This document shows positions 24,196-32,465 of a stretch of DNA of 39,508 nt, in pieces (position 1 is the first letter of the stretch; every line of letters starts with the position of its first letter). Below the pieces are notes generated by a model. That model made no database searches. It saw only the letters and a program-made list of their open reading frames with translations, and was not told the origin of the DNA. The stretch comes from JAJFFW01 sp038531315 (GTDB lineage Bacteria; Pseudomonadota; Alphaproteobacteria; Caulobacterales; Parvularculaceae), in contig JBCBBT010000029.1 in NCBI GenBank assembly GCA_038531315.1, positions 1 through 39,508 on the forward strand, read 5' to 3'. The position numbers and the translations under genes were made by a program.

Positions 24196-24215
24196 CATAA
24201 ACATATCTTTATATG
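24196..24215 (-). promoter_or_regulatory. Probable ArsR-type operator before the metF operon
   Basis: An AT-rich imperfect palindrome (CATATAAAGATATGTTTATG read on minus) 42 bases before the ArsR-methyltransferase start, in otherwise GC-rich DNA. TTGTCG just upstream could be a -35 box, so binding here would cover the promoter. The assignment to the operon's own ArsR protein is inferred from position and symmetry. Confidence 0.5.
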
Positions 24216-24445
24216 ACCGACAAGCGCCATCGCGCCCCTGGTTTTCCAATCACCTGAAATCAGCGCCGAAAGCGCCGGACGACGGCGCTTTAAGCGTATT
24301 TTCCGGGGGCCTTCATGAAAAATTTATGGTTAATGACGACTTAATATGCGCGCTGTGTCGGGGGCCCACTTTATCGCCGCCGGTGAAAGCGCTTAGTCTC
24401 GCCGCACGTGATTCGTCATCTGGGGCGCAAATCGGGAACCTCGCC

Positions 24446-25312
24446 ATGTTGAAATCAGTACTATTCGCTGCAAGCGCGGCGGCCATTATCGCGGCGCCGG
24501 CGGCGGCGGCCCAGGACGTCCTGCCCGTGACGCAGCTGTCGGGGTCGGTTGCGCCGGAGACAACCGCGGATGATTTCCGCGACGCGGAAGCCGATATCGC
24601 GGGGACCGACGTGGCGGATCCGTGGGAGGGGTGGAACAGAAACATGTTCGCCATCCACACATTTCTTGACGACACGCTCCTGGTGCCGGCGGCGAAAGGC
24701 TATCGCGCGGTGACGCCAAAACCGGGACGGCGCGGCATCCGCCGGTTCCTTTCCAACTTCAGAAGCCCGGGCGTTTTCGTCAACGACATCCTGCAAGGCG
24801 AATTCAAACGCGCCGGCACGACGCTGTCGCGCTTTGTCGTCAATACGACGATCGGGGCCGGCGGCTTCGCCGATCCGATGGCGGTGATGGGCGTTGAGGG
24901 GCACAATGAGGATTTTGGCCAGACCCTCGCCGTCTGGGGCGTGCCGTCAGGGCCATACACATTCTTTCCGCTGCTCGGTCCGGGAACGCTGCGCAGCAAC
25001 GCCGGCTCGCTCGGCCAGATCGCGCTCGGCCCCCTCCTCTATGTCGACACCGCGCCCGCCAATATCGCGCAATTCACATCGACCGGCGTCGGGGCGCTTG
25101 CGGTGCGCGAGCCGCTGATCGAACCGCTGGACGAGATCCGCACCAACTCGCTCGACTATTACGCATCATTCAGGAGCTTCTATCTGCAATCGCGCAAGCG
25201 CGAGATCGCCAACGGCCGCTCGACGTTCGACGATCTGCCCGACATTGGCGATGACGATCTGGACGCCCTTGAGGACGATGCCTTTGACGATGAGGCGTTT
25301 GACGATTTGTAG
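24446..25312 (+). CDS. mlaA: MlaA/VacJ-family phospholipid transport protein
   Basis: 288 residues from ATG at 24446 (GGGAA upstream). MlaA removes mislocalised phospholipid from the outer leaflet of the outer membrane and passes it to MlaC. Family blocks are clear: DPWEGWNRNMFAIHTFLDDTLLVPAAKGYR, RRFLSNFRSPGVFVNDILQGEFKRAG, RFVVNTTIGAGGFADPMAVMG, EDFGQTLAVWGVPSGPYTFFPLLGPGTLR. Unlike E. coli MlaA the signal peptide (LFAASAAAIIAAPAAAAQD) has no Cys, so it is not a lipoprotein. The C-terminus is a long acidic tail (DDDLDALEDDAFDDEAFDDL) with a 15-bp internal repeat. The upstream open frame continues for hundreds of codons antisense to the ArsR gene, but the signal peptide fixes the start. The mlaC gene follows. 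Confidence 0.94.
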   Translation: MLKSVLFAASAAAIIAAPAAAAQDVLPVTQLSGSVAPETTADDFRDAEADIAGTDVADPWEGWNRNMFAIHTFLDDTLLVPAAKGYRAVTPKPGRRGIRRFLSNFRSPGVFVNDILQGEFKRAGTTLSRFVVNTTIGAGGFADPMAVMGVEGHNEDFGQTLAVWGVPSGPYTFFPLLGPGTLRSNAGSLGQIALGPLLYVDTAPANIAQFTSTGVGALAVREPLIEPLDEIRTNSLDYYASFRSFYLQSRKREIANGRSTFDDLPDIGDDDLDALEDDAFDDEAFDDL

Positions 25313-25362
25313 AAATTGCGATCGGCAATTCGCAATTCAGCGCCAGCCGGCGGCGTACCGCA

Positions 25363-25404
25363 GCGTGCGCATTGCGGCGTGCCTATTGCGGCGGGCCTAT
25401 TGCA
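25363..25404 (+). repeat. Three 14-bp tandem units between mlaA and mlaC
   Basis: GCGTGCGCATTGCG, GCGTGCCTATTGCG and GCGGGCCTATTGCA follow one another without gaps. No gene covers them; the rest of the 25313-25534 gap shows nothing further I can name. Confidence 0.7.
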
Positions 25405-25534
25405 GTGATGAACAAAGCCTCATGCGCGAGACCGCAACGCCCCCTTTTCGAGCCGCCCGCGCATCCCCAAATTAGAGGGCGGCCCCGGGCATGGGGCATG
25501 GCCGCGCCTTCACCCGCCACGCGGAGGAAACCTG

Positions 25535-26185
25535 ATGACGAGAGATAAGATGATCACGCCCTCATTGCTGATTGACCGGCGCAGCCTCCTGATCGGCGCC
25601 GGCGCCGGCGCGGTCGTTTTCAGCGCCGCCGCACCGGCGCGCGCCGATGACGCCGCCGAGCAATTTATCGCCGGCGTTCTGGACGAAGCGAACGGCTTCA
25701 TCGGCGCAGACGAGCAAACGCGGCTCGACGGCGTTGAACGCCTTGTCGACAAATACGTGAACATGCGCCGTGTCGGGCGCTTTGTTCTCGGGCAATATGC
25801 GCGCGTGATGACCGATCAGCAGGCGGAGATTTATTATCCGCTGTTCAAGAAATACGCGACCCTGATCTACCGCAAAGCGCTCGCCGATTACTCCGGCCAG
25901 GCCTTGGCGGTTAAAGACTCGATCGACCGGTCCGCCCGCGACATCATCGTCAACACGCGGATTGCAAACCCGCAGCCGGGCGACCAATACGCCAATGCGA
26001 CCATCCACTGGCGCGTCTATCGCAGCCGCGCCGGCGACATGTCCGTCTTTGACGCCGGCGTCGACGGCATTTGGCTGGCGCTGGAGCAACAAAGCCAGTT
26101 CAAATCCGTCATCGCCAACAATGGCGGCGGCGAAAAAGGCGTCGATGCGCTGATCGCCGACCTGCAGAGAAAAGTCAGCGCCTAA
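25535..26185 (+). CDS. mlaC: MlaC-family phospholipid-binding protein, Tat-type signal
   Basis: 216 residues. The periplasmic carrier that shuttles phospholipid between MlaA and the inner-membrane MlaFEDB complex. The signal sequence is of twin-arginine type: Asp-Arg15-Arg16-Ser-Leu-Leu, followed by IGAGAGAVVFSAAAPARA. The mature part has the Ttg2D/MlaC pattern (VDKYVNMRRVGRFVLGQYARVMTDQQAEIYYPLFKKYATLIYRKALADYSGQ and DGIWLALEQQSQFKSVIANNGG). GGAGGAAA before ATG 25535 makes the start firm. It is in tandem with mlaA. Genes for MlaF, E, D or B are not in the window. Confidence 0.93.
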   Translation: MTRDKMITPSLLIDRRSLLIGAGAGAVVFSAAAPARADDAAEQFIAGVLDEANGFIGADEQTRLDGVERLVDKYVNMRRVGRFVLGQYARVMTDQQAEIYYPLFKKYATLIYRKALADYSGQALAVKDSIDRSARDIIVNTRIANPQPGDQYANATIHWRVYRSRAGDMSVFDAGVDGIWLALEQQSQFKSVIANNGGGEKGVDALIADLQRKVSA

Positions 26186-26256
26186 CAACGGCGTAGCTTG
26201 CGGTTGCAAAAATCGTCGAGACGAATCTTGGCGGCAAGGCGCCGCCTTAGCAAAGC

Positions 26257-26290
26257 AAAAAACCCGCCCGGCGCACCGGGCGGGTTTTTC
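26257..26290. terminator. Bidirectional intrinsic terminator
   Basis: Stem AAAACCCGCCCGG / CCGGGCGGGTTTT with the 4-base loop CGCA; T-runs follow on both strands. It lies between the convergent mlaC (plus) and TonB receptor (minus) genes and can end both transcripts. Confidence 0.93.
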
Positions 26291-26309
26291 TTTGTGTCGC
26301 TGAAAGCGA

Positions 26310-29300
26310 TCAGAACGTCAGGCGGGCGCCCGCGAAAAAGTAGCGCCCAAGGGGGCTAACCGGAAACGCCTGTTCGGTGACGAACGGATCGCGATCTGTG
26401 ACGTTGTTGATGCCGCCATATACCTGAACGGTGTCGTTAACGGTGTAGCTCATATTGAGGTCATGGATAAACACCGCGTCAGCAATACCAGCCGGTCCGA
26501 AGATCTGATCGACAGTTTCAATCTCAACGGCCCGAAGCGCCTGCTCATCCTGGAACTGCGTTTGCCATTGGAAAGTGAACGGTCCGCGACGGAAATTGAA
26601 GTAACCGTTAGCAGCGAATTCCGGCCGCTGCAGCTCTCCAAGCTCTGGATCAACCGCAGTCGGATCAGCCGGGTTGAAGAAATTATCGAGCCGCTCGTTC
26701 CAGGTTCCGTTCAAGGTGATGTTGAGATCATTCTGGCCGATCTGGAAGTCATACGATACCTGTGCGTCGATGCCGCGCGCATCGAGACTCGCAAAGTTCA
26801 GTTCCTGCTGACGCAAGAAGTTGAAGCCAAGGAATTGCGGCGATGAGTTGTCCCGATTCCGCGTGAAGAGGTCACAGAACTGGTTATCGACGCCAGCGGC
26901 AAAACCCGCTGAGTCATAGCAGCTATCGACAATATCTTGCGCCGACGGGCTGGCGATGGCGTCGTCGATCTGGATCGACCAGTAGTCGACCGACACCGTC
27001 AGGCCTTCAATAAAGCGCGGCTGAATAAGCGCGCCGACGGAGAATGTCTGCGCTTTTTCCTCAGTCAGTTCGGGGTTGCCGGAAACTTCACCAACAAAAC
27101 GCGCTGACAAGGGATCGGTATATCCGTCTGGGATGCCGTCTGCGCGACAGTTTGCAAGTCGGACATCGCCGCGCGGATCGCCCGATGCAATAAGCGCATC
27201 GATCTCGCTTTGATCGCACGGATCGATCGGTCTGAAAGTTGCGCCCTGAGACGGTCGGAACAATTCTGTGATATTCGGCGCACGGATCGGCTCCGCGTAG
27301 GACGCCCGGAATTTCACGTCTTCGATGGGAGCCCATGTGCCGGCGACGCCCCAACTGATGGTCGAGCCGACCGTTGAGTAATCTGCAAAGCGGGCGCTCC
27401 CCGTGATCTGCAGTTCGTCAAAGAAGGGACGATCTTGAACGATTGGAAGCTGCACCTCGGTAAAGAATTCCCAGACGTTGAAATCATCGCCCTCGTTTTG
27501 AACAAAAGACGCCGGATCAAAGACAAGTGAATTCTGTACATTGGGAAGGTCAGAAACGAGCGTACCAGCCGTGGCGTCTACCGTATCGATCGGCACAACG
27601 CCGCGTATAAGCGGGTCAAACCGCGAGTCACTCGATTCGTCGCGATATTCAAAGCCGGCGGCGAAACCAATAGACCCGCCAGGCAACGTCGCAAACTTGT
27701 CGAGGTTGCCAACGACTGTTCCGTTGACGACAAATTGCTCAAGAGCAAATTCGTTGACGACGGTGGTGGTGACAAAATCGATCAGCGCTTGCGACTGATT
27801 GTTCGGTCCAGCAAAGACATTGTACGGCACGCAGGACCCGTCGCCGGGATTAAACGTGAAATATCCAAAATCAAAGGCTGGAATGTTAAACGGCGTTGTC
27901 GGCGAGACGGTTGTCGGATCGACTTCTGAGCGGCAAACCGGGTTGCCGTTCGCATCTGTCGTCGCGTCAACCGCGGCGAAGAACCGATCCTGGATGACGC
28001 GGTTACGGTCGATCGACTCCCGCTCGAACCGGCCCCAGTTGAAGGATAGATCATACTCAAACCCGTTCGACGCCTCCGCCTCAAGGCCGGCGACAAACCG
28101 GTAAACCCGGCGTTTTTGGGTGTCGATATTCGGCCCGAGGTCCGTCGGGTCACGCGTCACGAAGAACCCGTCTGTACCCGTAAAGGGTTGCAGCTCCGTC
28201 GGAATAAAGGGGTTGTCGGGCGCAACCGTCAGAAGGTCGTAGAAAGTATTCAGCGGCCCGCCAGAGTCGGCAGTCGAATCAGAGACTTTGCCTTCAAAGA
28301 AGACGCGGGTCGAATTCGACAGATCGTACGTCAGGAAGATATTGCCGACGACGTTTTCAAGTTCCGGCGTCAGGAAATCCTCATTAAACGTATTGGGGAT
28401 GCCGTCGCCGCCGAACTGGTTAAATTCGCCGGTGATCAGCCCATCGCGATAGGGGCGAACAGCGCCGGTGGCGGCGTCCACAGTGTAACAGCCGCCAGCA
28501 AAGCCAATGGCAGGCGGCGAGAAATCAAACGTACTTTGATAGCCAACAAACGACTCCTGGCAATCCGAAACGCCATTACCGTCGATGTCGGTTCCCAAAT
28601 CGAATAATCCGCCCGGCAAAATGACGCCGGTGTTTGAGGAGATCGAGAAACGCGGATCAGGCAAAATCGCCCGCGTCGGAGAGTTCTCGGCGCGCGAGAT
28701 CAAGGCAAGCTCGGCGTCGGTCAGCGTTGGGACCGGATCGCCTGGAAAGGCTTGCGCATAGAGGTTCAAGAAAGCGTCGGCTGACAGGATCGGGAAGCCT
28801 CGATCGAAAAAGCCGAAACACTGATTGAAACCAAATCGGTTACACGGCGCATCGGTCGAAGGAAAGGACGTGGACGGATCGTAAAACCTTGCGAAGTTCG
28901 GCGTTGACGCAGCGTCAATGTCCCCGACCTGAAACCGGCGCGCCGGGTTTGGCAGGTCGTCAGACAGATTATTATCGCGCGAAAATTCGCGGTCGCCGAA
29001 GAGAATTTCTTCACGCTTGGAGTAGTCGAATGAAACCGTGATGTTGAGGCGGTCGTTTTTGAAGTTTTTGCCCGCGACTGCCGAAATCGCGTAGCGCTCG
29101 CCGTCGCCTTCGTCGGAAATACCGCCTGAGATATCGGCCTGAAATCCTTCGAAGTCACGCTTCAAAATGAAGTTGACCACACCTGTGACGGCGTCGGCGC
29201 CGTAGATGCCGGAAGCGCCGCCCGTCAGGACGTCGACCCGCTCAATCAGCGCGTTGGGGATTGAGTTGATATCAACGATCGCAGAACCGGCGACGCCGCC

Positions 29301-29681
29301 GACGTGTCTGCGCCCGTTGACCAACGTCAACGTTCGCTCAGCGCCCAGACCGCGAAGGTTGAGCGTCGATCCGCCGACGGCGCCCGAAAAAATACCATCG
29401 ATTGACCCTGCGGCCGTCGTCGTGGTGAGCAATGCCGGGATATCATTGATCACTTCTGTAATGTCCGTTTCGCCAGACAGCCTGATTGCATCCGCATCAA
29501 GTGACTGGATCGGCAATGGCTCCGACAGGTTGGGGTCGCGCGCGATGCGCGAGCCCGTCACGATGATCGTGTCGGTTTCCGCATTCTGATCGTCATCCTG
29601 GGCGATGGCGGTTGGTGCGACGGCCATGGCGGCGACCGACGCCGTCGAAAAGAGCAACGCTCTTGCGAACGTTTTTTTCAT
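26310..29681 (-). CDS. TonB-dependent outer membrane receptor
   Basis: 1123 residues from ATG at 29681 (GAGGG seven bases upstream). Signal peptide KKTFARALLFSTASVAAMAVAPTAIAQ, then a TonB-box-like DTIIVTGSRI, a plug domain at about 45-190 (PIQSLDADAIRLSG, STLNLRGLGAERTLTLVNGRRHVGG, IERVDVLTGGASGIYGADAVTGVVNFILKRDFEG) and a long beta-barrel ending in the C-terminal aromatic YFFAGARLTF. Length and the VTGSRI/NGRR pattern are typical of the large receptors abundant in Caulobacterales and sphingomonads. They import siderophores, vitamins or oligosaccharides; the substrate cannot be read from the sequence. The codon usage is less GC-rich than the neighbours. It has its own promoter and is separated from rpsD by a terminator. 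Confidence 0.95.
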   Translation of the reverse strand: MKKTFARALLFSTASVAAMAVAPTAIAQDDDQNAETDTIIVTGSRIARDPNLSEPLPIQSLDADAIRLSGETDITEVINDIPALLTTTTAAGSIDGIFSGAVGGSTLNLRGLGAERTLTLVNGRRHVGGVAGSAIVDINSIPNALIERVDVLTGGASGIYGADAVTGVVNFILKRDFEGFQADISGGISDEGDGERYAISAVAGKNFKNDRLNITVSFDYSKREEILFGDREFSRDNNLSDDLPNPARRFQVGDIDAASTPNFARFYDPSTSFPSTDAPCNRFGFNQCFGFFDRGFPILSADAFLNLYAQAFPGDPVPTLTDAELALISRAENSPTRAILPDPRFSISSNTGVILPGGLFDLGTDIDGNGVSDCQESFVGYQSTFDFSPPAIGFAGGCYTVDAATGAVRPYRDGLITGEFNQFGGDGIPNTFNEDFLTPELENVVGNIFLTYDLSNSTRVFFEGKVSDSTADSGGPLNTFYDLLTVAPDNPFIPTELQPFTGTDGFFVTRDPTDLGPNIDTQKRRVYRFVAGLEAEASNGFEYDLSFNWGRFERESIDRNRVIQDRFFAAVDATTDANGNPVCRSEVDPTTVSPTTPFNIPAFDFGYFTFNPGDGSCVPYNVFAGPNNQSQALIDFVTTTVVNEFALEQFVVNGTVVGNLDKFATLPGGSIGFAAGFEYRDESSDSRFDPLIRGVVPIDTVDATAGTLVSDLPNVQNSLVFDPASFVQNEGDDFNVWEFFTEVQLPIVQDRPFFDELQITGSARFADYSTVGSTISWGVAGTWAPIEDVKFRASYAEPIRAPNITELFRPSQGATFRPIDPCDQSEIDALIASGDPRGDVRLANCRADGIPDGYTDPLSARFVGEVSGNPELTEEKAQTFSVGALIQPRFIEGLTVSVDYWSIQIDDAIASPSAQDIVDSCYDSAGFAAGVDNQFCDLFTRNRDNSSPQFLGFNFLRQQELNFASLDARGIDAQVSYDFQIGQNDLNITLNGTWNERLDNFFNPADPTAVDPELGELQRPEFAANGYFNFRRGPFTFQWQTQFQDEQALRAVEIETVDQIFGPAGIADAVFIHDLNMSYTVNDTVQVYGGINNVTDRDPFVTEQAFPVSPLGRYFFAGARLTF

Positions 29682-29740
29682 GGTGAACCCTCTGATTTTT
29701 TCGTTGGTGAAAATTTTTTCTGTTGTTGACAGTAACGAAA

Positions 29741-29771
29741 AATTTACCACGCGACAGTGTCGCGCCGTCAA
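29741..29771 (-). promoter_or_regulatory. Receptor promoter with palindrome in the spacer
   Basis: On minus, TTGACG (29771-29766) and TAAATT (29746-29741) form a plausible -35/-10 pair with a 19-base spacer. Inside the spacer is a perfect 15-bp palindrome, CGCGACA-C-TGTCGCG (29750-29764). A regulator bound there would block or remodel the promoter; the long spacer recalls MerR-type promoters. The start codon is 60 bases downstream. Confidence 0.5.
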
Positions 29772-29846
29772 TTCATGTCGCTAGGATGACAGAAACTCGG
29801 CAGGGTTGCCGCAATGCAACATTTTGAGCTAGCGACAACCAAGCCC

Positions 29847-29863
29847 TTAGCCGAAACGGCTAA
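29847..29863. repeat. Inverted repeat between rpsD and the receptor
   Basis: TTAGCCG-AAA-CGGCTAA is a perfect 7-bp inverted repeat. It lies between the rpsD terminator and the receptor promoter. On plus a T-run follows after seven bases, but no plus-strand gene ends here; an operator or second terminator is possible. Confidence 0.4.
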
Positions 29864-29877
29864 TTTATGATTTTTGT

Positions 29878-29915
29878 ACAAAAAAGCCGCCGGCCCGTCC
29901 GGGCGCAGCGGCTCT
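29878..29915 (-). terminator. Intrinsic terminator of rpsD
   Basis: On minus, GCCGC-TG-CGCCC-GGAC-GGGCC-G-GCGGC forms a GC-rich stem followed by TTTTTT. It lies about 25-60 bases after the rpsD stop. Confidence 0.75.
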
Positions 29916-29939
29916 TGTCTTTGGGTCGTTGATCGCCGG

Positions 29940-30557
29940 TTACGACGAATAGAATTCGACGACGAGGTTCGGTTCCATCGTGCACGGATAAGGAACGTCG
30001 GCGAATTCGGGAATCCGCAAATAAGTCGCCGACATTTTTTTCGGGTCAATATCAAGATAATCGGGGATGTCGCGCTCCGGGCTTTGCAGCGCCTCGAGCA
30101 CCAGCGCCATGTTGCGCGACTTTTCCTTGATCTCGACGATATCGCCCGGCTTGCAGCGGAAGGACGGAATGTTCGTGCGCACCCCGTTCACTTTGACGTG
30201 GCCGTGATTGACGAACTGGCGCGCCGCGAAGACGGTCGGCACGAATTTCGAACGGTAAACGATGGCGTCGAGGCGGCTTTCCAGAAGACCGATCAGGTTT
30301 TCCGCGGTGTTGCCTTTGCGGCGGTCGGCCTCGGTGTAAATCTTCGAGAACTGCTTTTCGGAGATATTGCCGTAATAGCCTTTGAGCTTTTGCTTCGCCA
30401 TCAGCTGCAGACCGAAGTCCGACAGTTTGCCCTTGCGGCGCTGGCCGTGCATGCCGGGGCCGTAATCGCGTTTGTTGATGGGAGATTTTGGCCGGCCCCA
30501 GACGTTTTCGCCGACCCGGCGGTCAAGTTTATGCTTGGCGCTGATACGCTTAGACAT
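29940..30557 (-). CDS. rpsD: 30S ribosomal protein S4
   Basis: 205 residues, the normal length. A primary 16S rRNA binder that nucleates assembly of the 30S body. It opens MSKRISAKHKLDRRVGENVWGRPKSP and has GPGMHGQRRKGKLSDFGLQLMAKQKLKGYYGN, typical of alphaproteobacterial S4, then the S4 RNA-binding domain at about 95-155 (SRLDAIVYRSKFVPTVFAARQFVNHGHVKVNG). It stands alone here rather than in the S13-S11-rpoA cluster, which is common in alphaproteobacteria. No autoregulatory leader can be confidently identified. Confidence 0.98.
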   Translation of the reverse strand: MSKRISAKHKLDRRVGENVWGRPKSPINKRDYGPGMHGQRRKGKLSDFGLQLMAKQKLKGYYGNISEKQFSKIYTEADRRKGNTAENLIGLLESRLDAIVYRSKFVPTVFAARQFVNHGHVKVNGVRTNIPSFRCKPGDIVEIKEKSRNMALVLEALQSPERDIPDYLDIDPKKMSATYLRIPEFADVPYPCTMEPNLVVEFYSS

Positions 30558-30724
30558 TGATCCTCACTTTTGGCGCGCTCCGGCGCTCCGGCCGATCCGG
30601 AACGCAATTCCAACGGCGGCGGCGCGCCGACCCGTTTTGAAGCCGCGGTGTCTAAGCCGCGGGCCGCGCCTTGTCAAATCGCCTGATCGGCCATTTCGTG
30701 TCGTGATTTACGGCCTCACCGGGG

Positions 30725-30743
30725 GCGGGGGAGCTCCCCCCGC
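30725..30743. repeat. GC-rich palindrome between rpsD and the monooxygenase
   Basis: GGGGGAGCTCCCCC (30727-30740) is a perfect 14-bp palindrome with flanking GC extension. It lies about 30 bases after the stop of the monooxygenase (minus strand). There is no T-run, so its role in termination is doubtful. Confidence 0.4.
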
Positions 30744-30774
30744 AAAGCGGCGCGCGCCCGCGCGCATGGCGCGT

Positions 30775-32325
30775 TCAACGCCCTAACGCCGGCGCGGCGG
30801 GGCGCTCCTCGCGGGTCAGCGTGTAGTCGGCAAGATCGGGCGCCGCCATATCGCGCAGATATTGGCGCACGGGGCCGGAATAGAGCGTGTAGTTGCGGCC
30901 ATTATCGTCGAGATACCAACTCTTGCAGCCGCCGGCCCAGACGGTGTGTTTGAGCCCTTCGTGGAGCGCGGCGTCAAAGGCCCGCGTCGCCGCCGCCCGC
31001 GGCGCGATCAACGCCGCCGGCCCGCCCTCGTCTGCGGCCCTTTCCATCAATTGCAGAATATAATTGACCTGCGCTTCAATCATCAAAACCACGGAATTGT
31101 GGCCAAGGCCCGAATTCGGCCCGAGCAGGAAGAAGAAATTCGGAAAATCCGGCACCGCGATTGTCTTGTGCGAATAAATACCGTCCGCCCACGCCTCTTT
31201 CAGCGTAAGGCCGGCTGCATTCTTGATCTCGACCGACGCATTAAGATCGAATGGCTTGAAGCCGGTCGCCAGGATGATCGCATCCGCCTCGATCAACGCG
31301 CCGTCCTCGGTGCGCACGCCGCCCGCCTCGAAGCGATCGATCTTGTCCGTCACCAAATGAACATTGTCGCGCTGGAGCGCCGGAAAATAGGCGTCCGAGA
31401 TTAAAATGCGCTTGCAGCCGACCGGATAATCCGGCGTCAGCCGCGCCCGCAGGTCCGCATCGTCGATGTGTTCTTTGATGTGCTTGTCGAAGGTGCGGCG
31501 CACCAGCCGTTTGACGTAATTATCGTCGGCGCGAAACGAGTTGAACCGCCACTCCAGAAAATTGAAGTAGAACCCGCGATAGGCCCGCGCGAGCCATGGC
31601 GCGCGATTGAACAGCGCCCGCGCCCAGCCTGGATAAGCGTAATCCATGCGCGGCATCACCCAGTTCGGCGTGCGCTGGAAGACATGGAGGTCTTTCACGG
31701 CGCCGGCGATCTCGGGAATAACCTGCACCGCGCTTGCCGCCGAGCCAATGATCGCGACAGATTTACCGGCAAGGTCGACATCGTGGCGCCATTGCGCGGT
31801 GTGAAACACCGGCCCGGCAAAATCTTCTGCGCCGTCGAAATCGGGAATATTGGGCTCGTGCAGGCCGCCAATCCCGCTGATCAGGAAATCGGCCTCGGCG
31901 ATTGATCCGTCATCGAACTTAATTGTCCATTGGGCGCCGTCATGGGCAAGGGCCGTCGCGCGCTTGGCGAACGCGATCTTGTCGTAAAGGCCGTGTTTGG
32001 CGGCGACGCCTTTCATATAGGCGAGGATTTCGCCGCCGGGCGAAAAGCGATGCGACCAATCGGGATTGGGCTCAAACGAAAACGAGTAAAGATGCGAGGG
32101 CACGTCGCAGGCGACGCCCGGATAGGTGTTCTCCCGCCAGGTGCCGCCGACATCGTCGCCCTTTTCGTAAATGACGAAATTCGACCACCCGCGCCGCTGC
32201 AACTGGATCGCCATGGTCATGCCGGAAAAGCCGGCCCCGAGAATGGCGATGCGCGGACCGGCGGCGCTTTGGCTGAGGTCGAATGATGTGCCTGAAGCGG
32301 CCCCGTCCACGGCGGTGTTCCTCAT
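30775..32325 (-). CDS. Flavin monooxygenase, Baeyer-Villiger type
   Basis: 516 residues. FAD- and NADPH-dependent; inserts oxygen next to a ketone carbonyl or oxidises hetero-atoms. FAD-binding GAGFSG at 30-35, the Baeyer-Villiger fingerprint FAGPVFHTAQWRHD at 169-182 (Phe-x-Gly-x3-His-Thr-x2-Trp), and the NADPH-site glycine-rich loop, here the variant GSAASA at 194-199. The C-terminal part has ILATGFKP and NFFFLLGPNSGLGHNSVV, usual in this family. GGTWRENTYPGVACDVPSHLYSFSF is also diagnostic. The substrate is unknown. A TetR regulator lies upstream in the same direction and a palindrome sits in the gap, so the gene is probably substrate-induced. Confidence 0.93.
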   Translation of the reverse strand: MRNTAVDGAASGTSFDLSQSAAGPRIAILGAGFSGMTMAIQLQRRGWSNFVIYEKGDDVGGTWRENTYPGVACDVPSHLYSFSFEPNPDWSHRFSPGGEILAYMKGVAAKHGLYDKIAFAKRATALAHDGAQWTIKFDDGSIAEADFLISGIGGLHEPNIPDFDGAEDFAGPVFHTAQWRHDVDLAGKSVAIIGSAASAVQVIPEIAGAVKDLHVFQRTPNWVMPRMDYAYPGWARALFNRAPWLARAYRGFYFNFLEWRFNSFRADDNYVKRLVRRTFDKHIKEHIDDADLRARLTPDYPVGCKRILISDAYFPALQRDNVHLVTDKIDRFEAGGVRTEDGALIEADAIILATGFKPFDLNASVEIKNAAGLTLKEAWADGIYSHKTIAVPDFPNFFFLLGPNSGLGHNSVVLMIEAQVNYILQLMERAADEGGPAALIAPRAAATRAFDAALHEGLKHTVWAGGCKSWYLDDNGRNYTLYSGPVRQYLRDMAAPDLADYTLTREERPAAPALGR

Positions 32326-32347
32326 GTCACTTGGGCGTTCTTATGGG

Positions 32348-32367
32348 AGTACACTGTATAGTTTACT
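32348..32367 (-). promoter_or_regulatory. Probable TetR operator before the monooxygenase gene
   Basis: A 20-bp imperfect palindrome, AGTACACTGTATAGTTTACT on plus, 16 of 20 positions symmetric. It lies 23 bases before the monooxygenase start and includes a TATACAG on minus that could be the -10 box. Position next to a TetR gene makes it the likely operator. Confidence 0.6.
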
Positions 32368-32465
32368 CACCGCGGCGGCAAGCGCCGAGGTGCGGGCCGG
32401 GCTTGTCGCGATACGCTCTGGTCGCTGAATTAATTCTGATTGGGCGCTGAATGGGCGCCGTCTGC

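Noticed and set aside
23576..24445. Upstream extension of the mlaA frame by 290 codons
   Set aside because: It is antisense to the ArsR-methyltransferase gene; the signal peptide and ribosome-binding site at 24446 mark the true start.
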